A DNA stretch of 64,000 nt from Dactylosporangium vinaceum (lineage in GTDB: Bacteria; Actinomycetota; Actinomycetes; Mycobacteriales; Micromonosporaceae): assembly GCF_019904175.1 (NCBI RefSeq), contig NZ_CP061913.1, positions 11,718,001 through 11,782,000 on the forward strand. Direction: 5' to 3'. A program made the translations under genes and the position numbers. Under the pieces are notes generated by a model. It was not told the origin of the DNA. It ran no database searches and was given only the letters and a program-made list of their open reading frames with translations. Of the stretch, positions 7,035 through 14,969 are shown piece after piece (the first letter of the stretch is position 1; each line of letters starts with the position of its first letter).

Positions 7035-8641
7035 CAGGCCCGCCCGGTGTCGCGCCCGGCCACCAGGCGCCGGGTGAGATCGGCGAAGCCGTCCTCGTCC
7101 CCGTCGGCCAGGTGCGCCGCCTGCCGCGCCCAGGTCACGAGGCTCGGCGCGAACCGCAGCCCGGCCGCCTCGATCTTCGCGCGCAAGGTGTCGACATCGG
7201 TGTCGGCCAGCTGCCGATACGTCCGGATGCCCCCGGCAATCAACGCCGCCGACATCTTGGGCCCGATACCCTCGATCCGCTGCAGGTTGTCGGGCTCGAC
7301 GTCCTCGACCGCAGCCGCCTGCGCCGGAATCACCGCAGGCGAAGGCTCGTCGACAACGGGCTCAGCCACGGCCGCGACCGGCTCGGGCGTCACAGCGACC
7401 TGCGCGGGCTCGACAACAACCGGCTCAGGCTCGACGGCGACCGGCTCTTCAACAACCGGCGCGGGCTCTTCAGCAACCGACGCGGGCTCTTCAACAACCG
7501 GCGCGGGCTCTTCAGCAACCGACGCGGGCTCTTCAACAACCGGCTCGTCGACGACGGGCTCGGCAGCAAGAGGCTCTTCGACAACCGGCTCCGCTGCCAC
7601 CGGCTCGACAGCGACCGGCTCATCGACGACGGGCTCGGCAGCAGGGGACTCTTCAACAACCGGCTCGGCAGCGAGAGGCTCGACCGCGACCGGCTGCCCA
7701 ACCGCCGTCTTGGCCGGAACATCCCGGCCGGCGATCAAGCGGCCGGTCAGTGCCTTGAAGCCGTCCTCGTCCGCGTCGGCGAGCAGGCGGGCCTGCTGCG
7801 ACCAGGTGCCGATGCTCGGCGCGAACCGGAGATTGGCCCGCTCGAGCGCATCCTCCAGGTCGGCCCGGTCGGCCGCGGCCAGCTGCGCATAGGTCGTGAT
7901 CCCGGCCGCCCGGAGCGCCGCCGCGATCTTCGGTCCGATGCCCTCGATCCGCTCCAACCAATCGGCCGCCGGAGCATCCTCAGCGGCAAACGCCGACTCG
8001 ACCTCAGCCACGAGCGCCGCATCGACCGGCTCAGGCTCCGCCGCGACACGCTCCGCAGCAACCGGCTCGTCAACGACAGGCTCGTCCGTGACAGGCTCAT
8101 CGGCGACGGGTTCTTCAGCAACGGGCTCGACAACGACAGACTCGTCCGTGGCAGGCTCGTCGGCGACGGGTTCTTCGGCGACGGGTTCTTCGGCGACAGG
8201 CTCGACAACGACAGGCTCGTCAGCAACGGGCTCGTCGGCGACAGGCTCGTCCATGGCAGGCTCGTCAGCGACAGGCTCTTCGACAACGGGCTCTTCGACA
8301 ACCGGCTCAGCAGCGAAGGCCGCAACCGGCTCGGGCTCAGGCTCTTGCGAAACCTCAACGGCCGGCACAGCGGCAACGGCCGGCGAGGGGGCCGGCTCGG
8401 CAATCGGCTCCGGGTCGGCGACAGCTGCCGCGATCGGAGCGGCAGTAGCGGGGGCCGTTGCCGCAACCGGCTTGGCGGTGACAGCGGCGTCACGAACAGC
8501 TGGAGTGGATGAAGACTCGGTGGCGGACTCGGACGAACGGACCCGGCGCAGGCGCAGGCCCCACCAGAGGTAGCCGACAAGCAGTCCGAGCAGGAAGGCG
8601 AGCAAAATCAATAGGAGTGACTGGCCGGTGTACCAGACCAC
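7034..8641 (-). CDS. Membrane-anchored protein with EPV-rich repeats and two helix-hairpin-helix (H3TH-like) domains
   Basis: A 535-residue protein. The GTG start at 8641 follows GGAGG seven bases upstream; the frame is open further upstream but without a ribosome site. A membrane helix at about residues 7-28 (SLLLILLAFLLGLLVGYLWW) is followed by a long acidic Ala/Glu/Pro/Val region. Two copies of a domain begin LxRIEGIGPKxxAAL (about 224-305 and 447-533), the helix-hairpin-helix found in 'flap endonuclease-1-like' COG3743/DUF4332 proteins, each with a conserved FAPSxxTWxxQA segment. A cytoplasmic nucleic-acid or protein-binding role is possible, but no nuclease residues are seen. It heads the operon with the BON/OmpA and condensation-domain genes. 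Confidence 0.75.
   Translation of the reverse strand: MVWYTGQSLLLILLAFLLGLLVGYLWWGLRLRRVRSSESATESSSTPAVRDAAVTAKPVAATAPATAAPIAAAVADPEPIAEPAPSPAVAAVPAVEVSQEPEPEPVAAFAAEPVVEEPVVEEPVADEPAMDEPVADEPVADEPVVVEPVAEEPVAEEPVADEPATDESVVVEPVAEEPVADEPVTDEPVVDEPVAAERVAAEPEPVDAALVAEVESAFAAEDAPAADWLERIEGIGPKIAAALRAAGITTYAQLAAADRADLEDALERANLRFAPSIGTWSQQARLLADADEDGFKALTGRLIAGRDVPAKTAVGQPVAVEPLAAEPVVEESPAAEPVVDEPVAVEPVAAEPVVEEPLAAEPVVDEPVVEEPASVAEEPAPVVEEPASVAEEPAPVVEEPVAVEPEPVVVEPAQVAVTPEPVAAVAEPVVDEPSPAVIPAQAAAVEDVEPDNLQRIEGIGPKMSAALIAGGIRTYRQLADTDVDTLRAKIEAAGLRFAPSLVTWARQAAHLADGDEDGFADLTRRLVAGRDTGRA
7330..8345. repeat. Coding repeat of EPV-type units inside the helix-hairpin-helix gene
   Basis: Two blocks (about 7330-7700 and 8020-8345) consist of many near-copies of 12-18 base units encoding E-P-V-(V/A)-(E/D/A)-(E/D). 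They form Pro-rich acidic spacers flanking the first domain. Similar units invite length variation by slippage or recombination, always in steps that keep the frame. Confidence 0.8.
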
Positions 8642-8899
8642 GACAGGCCTCCGGGGGCGAAGTGACCTACGCGTCGCAAGCGCGTGAAGAGGAAGTTTGC
8701 GCGCAGCCTTCCATACCTGGATGGCGCGCAACAGAGGGGTCGACCCCGGCCGTGACAGGGCGACGGGGCCGGCCGAAAGACGTTTTCGCAGATAGCAGCC
8801 CGTCGAAGGGGCTCTGCCGGTGTCTGTCCGACCGGAGGGCCGAGAGAAAATCGAAACGGACGGGTGCTGAACCTCACCACAACTGGAGGCGACGGAGCA

Positions 8900-10012
8900 A
8901 TGGGGAAGACGACTCGGGTGCTCGCGTGGGCCGCGGTGGCGGCCGCCGCCGGTGGCGCCGCGTGGGCACTGCGTGACCTTCCGGCGCAGTTGGGAGCGGT
9001 CCCGGCCGGAGCGCGGGCGGATCGGATGCGCCGCTCGAAGCAGTACGGTGACGGCCGGTTCGTCAACACGGTGCCGGCCGACATCCTGCCGCCGCATGCG
9101 ATGCGGGACACCTTCGTCGAGCTGCTGACGGGCAAGCAGCGCCGCAAGCCGCTCGGCACCATCCCGGTGCGGCGCCCGGACCTCGGTGGGCGGCTGGAGC
9201 CGGACGGGCTGCACGTGACGTGGCTGGGCCACTCGACGGCGCTCGTCGAGATCGAGGGCGTGCGGGTGCTGTTCGACCCGGTGTGGAGCGACCGCTGCTC
9301 GCCGACGTCGTTCGCGGGGCCGAAGCGCCTGCATCCGGTACCGCTGCCGATCGACGAGCTGCCCCGCATCGACGCCGTGGTCATCTCGCACGACCACTAC
9401 GACCACCTGGACCTGGCGTCGATCAAAGCACTGCTCACAACCCAGCAGGCCCCGTTTCTCGTACCGCTCGGCGTAGGCGCCCACCTGGAGCGCTGGGGCG
9501 TGCCGGAGGACCGCCTGATCGAGCTGGACTGGGACGAGTCGGCCGAGGTCCGCGGGGTCACGCTCACCGCCACGGCGGCCCGGCACTTCTCCGGGCGCAA
9601 ATTCACCCGCGACGGCACCCTGTGGGCGTCGTGGGTCGCGAAGGGGGCGCGCCGCAGCCTGTTCTACACGGGCGACTCCGGCTACTTCGACGGCTACAAG
9701 CGCATCGGCGAGCAGCACGGCCCGTTCGACGCTTCGCTGATCCAGGTCGGCGCCTACAACGACGCGTGGCCGGACATCCACATGAAGCCGGAGGACGGCG
9801 CGAGCGCGCACCTCGACGTGCAGGCGCGGGTGCTGATCCCGCTGCACTGGTGCACGTTCAACCTGGCCCTGCACGCGTGGTCGGAGCCGGTCGAGCGGCT
9901 GGCCGAGGAGGCCGTGGCCCGCGACATCGAGCTGGTTGTGCCGCGCCCCGGTGACCGGATCAACATCGACGCGTTACCGGCTCTTGAACCGTGGTGGCGC
10001 GCTATTGCGTGA
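8900..10012 (+). CDS. NAPE-PLD-like metallo-beta-lactamase-fold hydrolase
   Basis: A 370-residue protein starting at ATG 8900, after GGAGGCGACGGAGCA. A short N-terminal hydrophobic stretch (about 7-25) may anchor it to the membrane. The metallo-beta-lactamase core begins at VTWLGHSTALVEI. It has FDPVWSDRCSP, the zinc motif HDHYDH (H164-x-H166-x-D168-H169), FYTGDSGY and a C-terminal LIPLHWCTF His, the layout of N-acyl-phosphatidylethanolamine phospholipase D and the UlaG/RomA-like group. The enzyme probably hydrolyses a phosphodiester, perhaps in a lipid; the natural substrate is unknown. It is divergent from the membrane operon at 8641, with a 258-bp shared upstream region. Confidence 0.85.
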   Translation: MGKTTRVLAWAAVAAAAGGAAWALRDLPAQLGAVPAGARADRMRRSKQYGDGRFVNTVPADILPPHAMRDTFVELLTGKQRRKPLGTIPVRRPDLGGRLEPDGLHVTWLGHSTALVEIEGVRVLFDPVWSDRCSPTSFAGPKRLHPVPLPIDELPRIDAVVISHDHYDHLDLASIKALLTTQQAPFLVPLGVGAHLERWGVPEDRLIELDWDESAEVRGVTLTATAARHFSGRKFTRDGTLWASWVAKGARRSLFYTGDSGYFDGYKRIGEQHGPFDASLIQVGAYNDAWPDIHMKPEDGASAHLDVQARVLIPLHWCTFNLALHAWSEPVERLAEEAVARDIELVVPRPGDRINIDALPALEPWWRAIA

Positions 10013-10098
10013 CGTTTAAATCCCCAGCTCAGACCACGTGTTGCGGCTCACCTGCCAGGACCTGACAAAAGCCTGGCCGGTGTCCGCGCGGCGGCGTA

Positions 10099-10133
10099 CT
10101 GTATCGATACAGAAGGGTCTGGACCGATACAGG
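10099..10133 (+). promoter_or_regulatory. Palindromic LacI-family operator
   Basis: CTGTATCGATACAG (10099-10112) is a perfect 14-bp palindrome with the central CG-type symmetry of LacI/GalR sites. A second half site, CCGATACAGG, follows at 10124-10133 just before the ribosome site of the LacI-family gene. This suggests autoregulation; the direct target is inferred. Confidence 0.65.
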
Positions 10134-10147
10134 AGGGAGGGGCACCG

Positions 10148-11209
10148 ATGGCGGCGACACTGCAGACCATCGCGGACGAGCTGGGCGTGTCGCGGAGCAC
10201 CGTCTCCAACGCGTACAGCCGGCCGGATCAGCTCTCTCCCGAGCTGCGGTCCCGGATCCTCGCGGCGGCCGAGCGGCTGGGCTACTCGGGCCCCAACCCG
10301 ACGGCCCGGTCGCTGCGCCGCGGCAAGGTGAACGCGATAGGGGTCCTGCTCACCGACAACCTGTCGATGGCGTTCACCGACCCCTACGCGGTGGCGTACC
10401 TGCGCGGGCTGGCCGAGGCCGCCTCCGCCCGGGAGACGTCGCTGCTGCTGCTCAACCTGCCCAAAGACGAGGAGGCCGGCAGGCGGGTGGTCAGCAACGC
10501 CGCGGTCGACGCGTTCTGCCTCTACTGCGTGCCCGACTGGCACGGCGCGCTGGAGCTGATCCGCGCCCGGGGCGTCCCGATCGTGATCGGCGAGGACCCG
10601 GAGGCGTTCGGCCCCGACGCCGGCTACGTCGGCATCGACGAGCGCGCGGCCGCGCGCCGGCTCGGCGAGCACATCGCCCAGCTCGGCCACCGCGACGTCG
10701 CGATCGTCGCGCACTGGATCGTGCACGGCGGCGTGACCGGCCCGGTCGACGCCGACCCGGACGCGCTGCGCTACTACGTGACAGGTCAGCGGGTGCGCGG
10801 GTTCCGCGATGCGTTCGCGGCGGCCGGCGTGCCCTGGGAGCGGGTGCTGCTCATCAACGCGGCCGACAACGGCCGCGACGAGGGCGCGGCCGCGGCGGCC
10901 CACGCGCTGGACCGGCTCGACCGGGCCACCGCGATCCTGACCACCTCCGACGTCCTCGCGCTCGGCGTGCTCGACGCGCTGCGCGTGCGGGGCCTGCGCC
11001 CCGGCCGCGACGTGTCGGTCACCGGCTTCGACGACATTCCGGAAGCCGAGCCGGCCGGCCTCACCACCATCCGCCAGCCCAGCGTCGAGCGCGGGCGGCT
11101 CGCGGGCGAGCTGCTGCTCGACCCGCCCGAAGACCCGGCGCGGCGTCACCTGACGCTGCCCGTCTCGCTGGTGGTCAGAGCGACCACCGGTCCAAACCAC
11201 CAGATCTAG
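10148..11209 (+). CDS. LacI-family transcriptional regulator
   Basis: A 353-residue regulator. The N-terminal helix-turn-helix is LQTIADELGVSRSTVSNAYSR (about 5-25), followed by the hinge helix with ARSLRRGKVNAIG. The periplasmic-binding-like effector domain fills the rest (IGVLLTDN, YVGIDERAAARRLGEHIAQLGHRDVAIV, TAILTTSDVLALGVL, VSVTGFDDIPEAE). The usual family length is 330-350. The ATG follows GGAGGGAGGGG. A perfect palindrome sits 36 bases upstream. The effector is probably a sugar or nucleoside, but no catabolic genes lie nearby apart from a 64-residue partner and a distant APC permease, so the regulon is unknown. Confidence 0.9.
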   Translation: MAATLQTIADELGVSRSTVSNAYSRPDQLSPELRSRILAAAERLGYSGPNPTARSLRRGKVNAIGVLLTDNLSMAFTDPYAVAYLRGLAEAASARETSLLLLNLPKDEEAGRRVVSNAAVDAFCLYCVPDWHGALELIRARGVPIVIGEDPEAFGPDAGYVGIDERAAARRLGEHIAQLGHRDVAIVAHWIVHGGVTGPVDADPDALRYYVTGQRVRGFRDAFAAAGVPWERVLLINAADNGRDEGAAAAAHALDRLDRATAILTTSDVLALGVLDALRVRGLRPGRDVSVTGFDDIPEAEPAGLTTIRQPSVERGRLAGELLLDPPEDPARRHLTLPVSLVVRATTGPNHQI

Positions 11210-11218
11210 GAGCTAGCC

Positions 11219-11413
11219 ATGACCCCGATCGCGATGTTCGTCTCGCTCGAGGCCGTCCGGGCCGAGGCCGAGTCCGCGCTGCCGAACGCCCCGGTCGTCG
11301 ACGACCGCCGCCCCGAGTCGGCCACGATGAAGAAGGTGCGGGGCTTCACCGCCCGCACGCTGCGCGCGGCCGCCGACCGGGTCGAGCCCACGCCGGCCCT
11401 GACCTACGGGTAG
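11219..11413 (+). CDS. Small hypothetical protein cotranscribed with the LacI regulator
   Basis: A 64-residue reading frame whose ATG lies nine bases after the LacI stop and is preceded by AGGAG at good spacing. The sequence is MTPIAMFVSLEAVRAEAES at the start, with a basic Arg-rich second half (KKVRGFTARTLRAAADRVEP). No membrane segment or known domain is seen. The coupling suggests a role linked to the regulator, but nothing specific can be said. Confidence 0.55.
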   Translation: MTPIAMFVSLEAVRAEAESALPNAPVVDDRRPESATMKKVRGFTARTLRAAADRVEPTPALTYG

Positions 11414-11526
11414 GTCCCGGCGCCCCGGCGGCCGGAGGCCGAACCCTATCCACGGGTGACGCCCGCCGCCCAGCGCCGCCAGTAGTCGTACCGATTCTGT
11501 GAACCATGATCGGTGCTGAAGCAGTC

Positions 11527-11556
11527 GAGGGAGGCCGACCACCGTCGGCCTCCCTC
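11527..11556. terminator. Bidirectional terminator hairpin
   Basis: GAGGGAGGCCGAC (11527-11539) pairs perfectly with GTCGGCCTCCCTC (11544-11556) over a CACC loop. It lies between the convergent 64-residue gene and the permease gene, so it can serve both strands; there is no long T run. Confidence 0.75.
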
Positions 11557-11597
11557 GCTGTTGTGCGCCCTGTGGGAGTACCCCCCAGGAACGGCAC

Positions 11598-13106
11598 TTA
11601 ATGCACTTCGGCCGACTCCGCCGGCTCCAGGCGAGCGGTGTTCGCGCGGGCGCCCAGGCCGATCGCCTCGTAGTCCTGGCGGTTCAGACCGCGCAGGATG
11701 AGAGCCCAGACGATGCCGATGACGGCGGCCGCGGCATAGGCCGCCGGGAACGCCCAGACGGCGGCGTTCTCGGTGCCCGGCGCGAAGCCGAGCAGCAGGC
11801 CGAAGTTGTCGAAGACCTGCCACATGACGTAGCCGAGGGCGACGGTGGCCAGGATCGGTGCGACGAGCCGCGACCAGGCGCCCTCACCGCGGGCGTCCCG
11901 GATGAAGTAGAAGATCACCGAGAGGGACGTGGCCGCCACGAGCACCAGCACGCCGACACCGCCCGCGGTGCCCAGCCAGAAGAACAGGTTGACGAGCGGG
12001 TCCCAGCCGGCCACGGCGAAGAGCACCAGCACAACGGCGGCGATGATCGTCTGGAACAGCGAGCCGGCCATCGGGGCGCCCGAGCGGGCCCGGGTGCGGC
12101 CGAAGAACGCCGGGAGCACCCGCTCGCGGCCGAGCGCGAACGCGTAGCGGGCCGTCGTGTTGTGGTAGCTCAGCGCGGCCGCGGCGATGCTGGTGATCAG
12201 CAGGACCGTGCCGACGTCGCCGGTCCAGGAGCCGCCGGCCGCGATCAGGGCCGGGAAGAACGGGCCGCCGGTGTCGAGGGAAGCCCGGGCCTGCTCGACG
12301 GTCTGGTCGACGCCCATGCTGGCCGAGGCGGCCCAGCTGGTGAGCGAGTACGAGAGGAACATGACCGCGAGGCCCAGGAACGTCGCGACGGCGACTGTCC
12401 GGTTCTTGCTGCGGGCCTCCTCGGCGAAGACCGGAGCCGCCTCGAAGCCGACGAACGCGGTGGTCGCGACCGCGAAGGCCGGGCCGGCACCGTCCTTCAG
12501 CGCGCTCCACGTCCACGGCTCGAAGCTGAGCGAGCCGCCGGCCGGGTGGCTGAAGAAGATCACGTCGAAGATCGTCACCACGATCAGCTCGGCGCCGAGC
12601 AGGATCATGAGGACCTTGCTGTTGACGTCGACCCGCAGCAGGCCGAGGACCGCCACGAAGAGCCACAGCACCAGCGCGACGATCCACCAGTCGACGTTGA
12701 GCTTCGCTTTGTCGGCCAGGAACTGGGAGAGGAACGCGCCGAACGCGCCGTAGAGCCCGACCTGCAGCAGGTTGTAGGCGATGAGCGCGACCATCGCCCC
12801 GCCGACGCCGAGCGGGCGCCCGAGGCCCTGCGCGATGTAGGAGTAGAAGGCGCCGGCGTTGGTGATGTGCCGCGACATTGCGACGTAGCCGAAGCTGAAC
12901 AGCGCCAGGATCACCGCGATGATCAGGAAGGCCAGGGGGAAGCCGGTCGTGCCGACCACACCCCAGCCGGTCGAGACGAGCGCGCCCACGACCATCAGCG
13001 GCGCTGCCGCGGTCAGGGCGAACATGATGACGGACGGCACACCCAGGCGGTCACGGGCCAGCGCCTGGGATACCACGCTGGGCCGCGCAGGCGGCGGTAC
13101 GGACAT
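11598..13106 (-). CDS. APC-superfamily amino acid/polyamine permease
   Basis: A 502-residue inner-membrane transporter with about 12 hydrophobic helices. It begins after a short basic tail, with VPSVIMFALTAAAPLMVVGA as helix 1 and the FYSYIAQGLGRPLGVGGA loop typical of APC carriers. FAVATTAFVGFEAAPVFAEE matches the helix-6 FxGFE signature that binds the amino group of the substrate. It probably imports an amino acid or amine with protons; the substrate cannot be read from the sequence. The ATG at 13106 follows GGAGG. The GPP34 gene ends 26 bases upstream, so the two may be cotranscribed. It ends at a bidirectional terminator. Confidence 0.9.
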   Translation of the reverse strand: MSVPPPARPSVVSQALARDRLGVPSVIMFALTAAAPLMVVGALVSTGWGVVGTTGFPLAFLIIAVILALFSFGYVAMSRHITNAGAFYSYIAQGLGRPLGVGGAMVALIAYNLLQVGLYGAFGAFLSQFLADKAKLNVDWWIVALVLWLFVAVLGLLRVDVNSKVLMILLGAELIVVTIFDVIFFSHPAGGSLSFEPWTWSALKDGAGPAFAVATTAFVGFEAAPVFAEEARSKNRTVAVATFLGLAVMFLSYSLTSWAASASMGVDQTVEQARASLDTGGPFFPALIAAGGSWTGDVGTVLLITSIAAAALSYHNTTARYAFALGRERVLPAFFGRTRARSGAPMAGSLFQTIIAAVVLVLFAVAGWDPLVNLFFWLGTAGGVGVLVLVAATSLSVIFYFIRDARGEGAWSRLVAPILATVALGYVMWQVFDNFGLLLGFAPGTENAAVWAFPAAYAAAAVIGIVWALILRGLNRQDYEAIGLGARANTARLEPAESAEVH

Positions 13107-13132
13107 CGATCCTCCAAAAGGGGTTGGCGGTG

Positions 13133-13759
13133 CTACCCGCGCTGTGACAGCACCGCGTCACCGACCGCCGCCTCGACCTGCAGGACCAGGTCGCGCAGGG
13201 GCGGCGGCAGGGCGCCGACCGTGTGTTGGATGCGCCGGCCGGCACCGGGCTCGCCATCCCAGAGGACGTGCCCGGACAGGCCGGTGGCCTCGGCGATCCC
13301 GGCGAGGGTCGCGTCGGCCACGCGCATCGGTTCGAAGCCGGTGATCAGGCGGCGCAGCCGCACCACGCGGCCGGTCGGGAGGTTCACGTCGACCGGCAGC
13401 CAGCGGGTGGTGGAGCGCAGCAGCCGCCGGACCTGGGTCTGCTCCACCAGGCCGACCCGGGCCAGCCGGGCCCCGACCTGCTCGACGGCGGTCTGGCCCA
13501 GGAACTGCAGCCAGGTGCGCACCTCGCGGTGCTGCACCTCAGCGATCATGGTGGCCAGATTGGTGTGCGCGAGCGGGTCGGCCGGCGGCTCCCCGCTGAG
13601 CACCCGCAGCCGCGCGCCCTCGATCGTGATCCGCTGCTCCAGCACCAGCTCGCCGAGCATCGCCCCGGCCAGCCCGAGGTCCACCGCGCGAGGGGAGAGC
13701 CGCGACCGGCCGTCCCGGTCGTCGTGCGCAATCAGAAAGAAGTCATCGGCCAGCAGCAT
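13133..13759 (-). CDS. GPP34 (GOLPH3-like) family protein
   Basis: A 208-residue cytosolic or peripheral protein. MLLADDFFLIAHDDRDGRSRL, then LGLAGAMLGELVLEQRITI, and AEATGLSGHVL near residue 165 are the signatures of GPP34. This family is named after Golgi phosphoprotein 3, which binds phosphatidylinositol 4-phosphate in eukaryotes. Many copies occur in actinobacterial genomes and their function there is unknown. It probably binds acidic lipid head groups at the membrane. It precedes the APC permease on the same strand by 26 bases. The start is the ATG at 13759; the ribosome site is weak. Confidence 0.85.
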   Translation of the reverse strand: MLLADDFFLIAHDDRDGRSRLSPRAVDLGLAGAMLGELVLEQRITIEGARLRVLSGEPPADPLAHTNLATMIAEVQHREVRTWLQFLGQTAVEQVGARLARVGLVEQTQVRRLLRSTTRWLPVDVNLPTGRVVRLRRLITGFEPMRVADATLAGIAEATGLSGHVLWDGEPGAGRRIQHTVGALPPPLRDLVLQVEAAVGDAVLSQRG

Positions 13760-13930
13760 CGACCGCGTACCCCGTCACCCAATCGTCGGCCTAATCATCC
13801 CCGGGCCCCCGAAACCCGAGATCACGACAGTTAGGGCCCGAAAGACCGTGCGACCCAACGCGAAAGCATGCCTTGCACATTGACCGACCGCAACACCCCG
13901 CTTGCAAAATCGGAGTTACGCCGGTAATCA

Positions 13931-14527
13931 TTACCGAATTGACTGCCCGGAATTTCCCGAGACGGGTGGGACTGCGGCTTCGGCGGCCTCGTCGACGGCC
14001 TCCAGAAGATCGGCCAGGGCGTAGCCGCCGTCGTGGCGGACGCCGTTGACGAAGAACGTCGGGGTGCCGCCGACCCCGCTGCGCACGCCGCCGACGAGAT
14101 CCCGGCGGACCCGGTCGAGGTACAGGTGGGCGCCGACCTCGTCGCCGATCTCCGACGAGGGCAGGCCGAGCCGCTCGACGCCGACCATGAGCCGGCGCGG
14201 GTTGATGCCCTCCCGGTTGGCGAACAGCCAGTCGCGCATCGGCCAGAAGGCGTTGCGCTCGGCGGCGGCCTCGGCCACCTCGGCCGCCAGGTCGGCGTAG
14301 GGGTGCACGTTCGTCAGCGGGAAGTGCCGGTACGTGTACCGGATGAGCTCGCCGCGAAGCCGCAGCAGGTCCCGCAGGATGACGTGGCTCATCGCGCAGT
14401 AGGGGCACTGGAAGTCGCCGTACTCGACGAGCGACACGGGCGCGCCCGCCGGCCCGAGGGTGTGGTCGTCGGGGCCGACCGGGACCGTCAGCCGGGGCAC
14501 GGAGACCTGGAAGGGCGTGGTGGTCAT
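13931..14527 (-). CDS. DsbA-family thioredoxin-fold oxidoreductase, cytoplasmic
   Basis: A 198-residue thiol-disulfide oxidoreductase. The active site is C41-P-Y-C44 in EYGDFQCPYCAMSH, and the cis-proline loop is GGTPTFFVNG. An alpha-helical insertion separates them, as in DsbA/Thioredoxin_4 proteins such as NhaA-C-terminal or BdbD-like domains. There is no signal peptide or membrane anchor, so it acts inside the cell, unlike classical DsbA; it may reduce or repair thiols. It is a single gene. The stop codon lies inside a small palindrome, CGGTAAT-C-ATTACCG (13922-13936). Confidence 0.85.
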   Translation of the reverse strand: MTTTPFQVSVPRLTVPVGPDDHTLGPAGAPVSLVEYGDFQCPYCAMSHVILRDLLRLRGELIRYTYRHFPLTNVHPYADLAAEVAEAAAERNAFWPMRDWLFANREGINPRRLMVGVERLGLPSSEIGDEVGAHLYLDRVRRDLVGGVRSGVGGTPTFFVNGVRHDGGYALADLLEAVDEAAEAAVPPVSGNSGQSIR

Positions 14528-14565
14528 GCCTCAAACGGTTCGCCGCGGCCGGGCGGAAGACGTCA

Positions 14566-14931
14566 CTAGACGGGGGCGACGCTCGAGACCAGCAGCGGGC
14601 TGCCGGTGCAGCCGGTCTCCCGGTTCGGATCGGGCACGCCCGTCGCCCGGACCTGCTGGCCGTCGCGCAATTGGGCCGCGGCCGGTCCGACGAGCACCCA
14701 GTTGAGCGTCGCGGTGACCAGTTCGACGCAGGTGCCGGTAATGCGCACCCGGCCATCGGCAACGACCTGCGCAAATGCGTCGACCGGTGGCTCCGACGTG
14801 ATTTTCGGCGGCCTCGTCGAGGCGGTCGGGCTGACCGGCGGTACGGTCGCCGCCGCTTCGTCTTTGGGCTTTTCGGCGGCGCAGCCGGTCAGCAGCGCAA
14901 CGGCGAGGAGGAGGCCCAGGGGTGCTTTCAT
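14566..14931 (-). CDS. Small lipoprotein with predicted OB-like domain
   Basis: A 121-residue lipoprotein starting at ATG 14931 after GGAGGAGG. The signal ends in the lipobox ALLTGC, so Cys17 should be lipidated. After a Thr/Pro/Ser-rich linker, residues about 55-121 (VRITGTCVELVTATLNWVL ... VRATGVPDP ... TGCTGSPLLVSSV) look like a five-strand barrel of the type seen in bacterial OB-fold lipoproteins, with a possible disulfide between the two late cysteines. Function unknown. It lies 38 bases after the M6 protease gene on the same strand and may share its transcript. Confidence 0.65.
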   Translation of the reverse strand: MKAPLGLLLAVALLTGCAAEKPKDEAAATVPPVSPTASTRPPKITSEPPVDAFAQVVADGRVRITGTCVELVTATLNWVLVGPAAAQLRDGQQVRATGVPDPNRETGCTGSPLLVSSVAPV

Positions 14932-14969
14932 ACCCACTTGGACCTCCTCCCGCGCTGTTCGGTTCCCGG

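Noticed and set aside
5718..7892. A 724-codon open frame on the forward strand
   Set aside because: It lies fully opposite three well-supported reverse-strand genes, has no family content, and its Arg/Gly/Val-rich composition is that of an antisense frame in high-GC DNA.
7330..8345. CRISPR-like repeat signal
   Set aside because: The repeats encode in-frame EPV-type spacers in a supported gene and vary gradually.
8642..9874. N-terminal extension of the helix-hairpin-helix gene to position 9874
   Set aside because: It would run antisense through most of the NAPE-PLD-like gene; the GTG at 8641 has a GGAGG site and directly precedes the membrane helix.
13922..13936. CGGTAAT-C-ATTACCG palindrome as an operator
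   Set aside because: It overlaps the DsbA-like stop codon, with no promoter reading away from it that I could support; more likely part of a weak transcript end.
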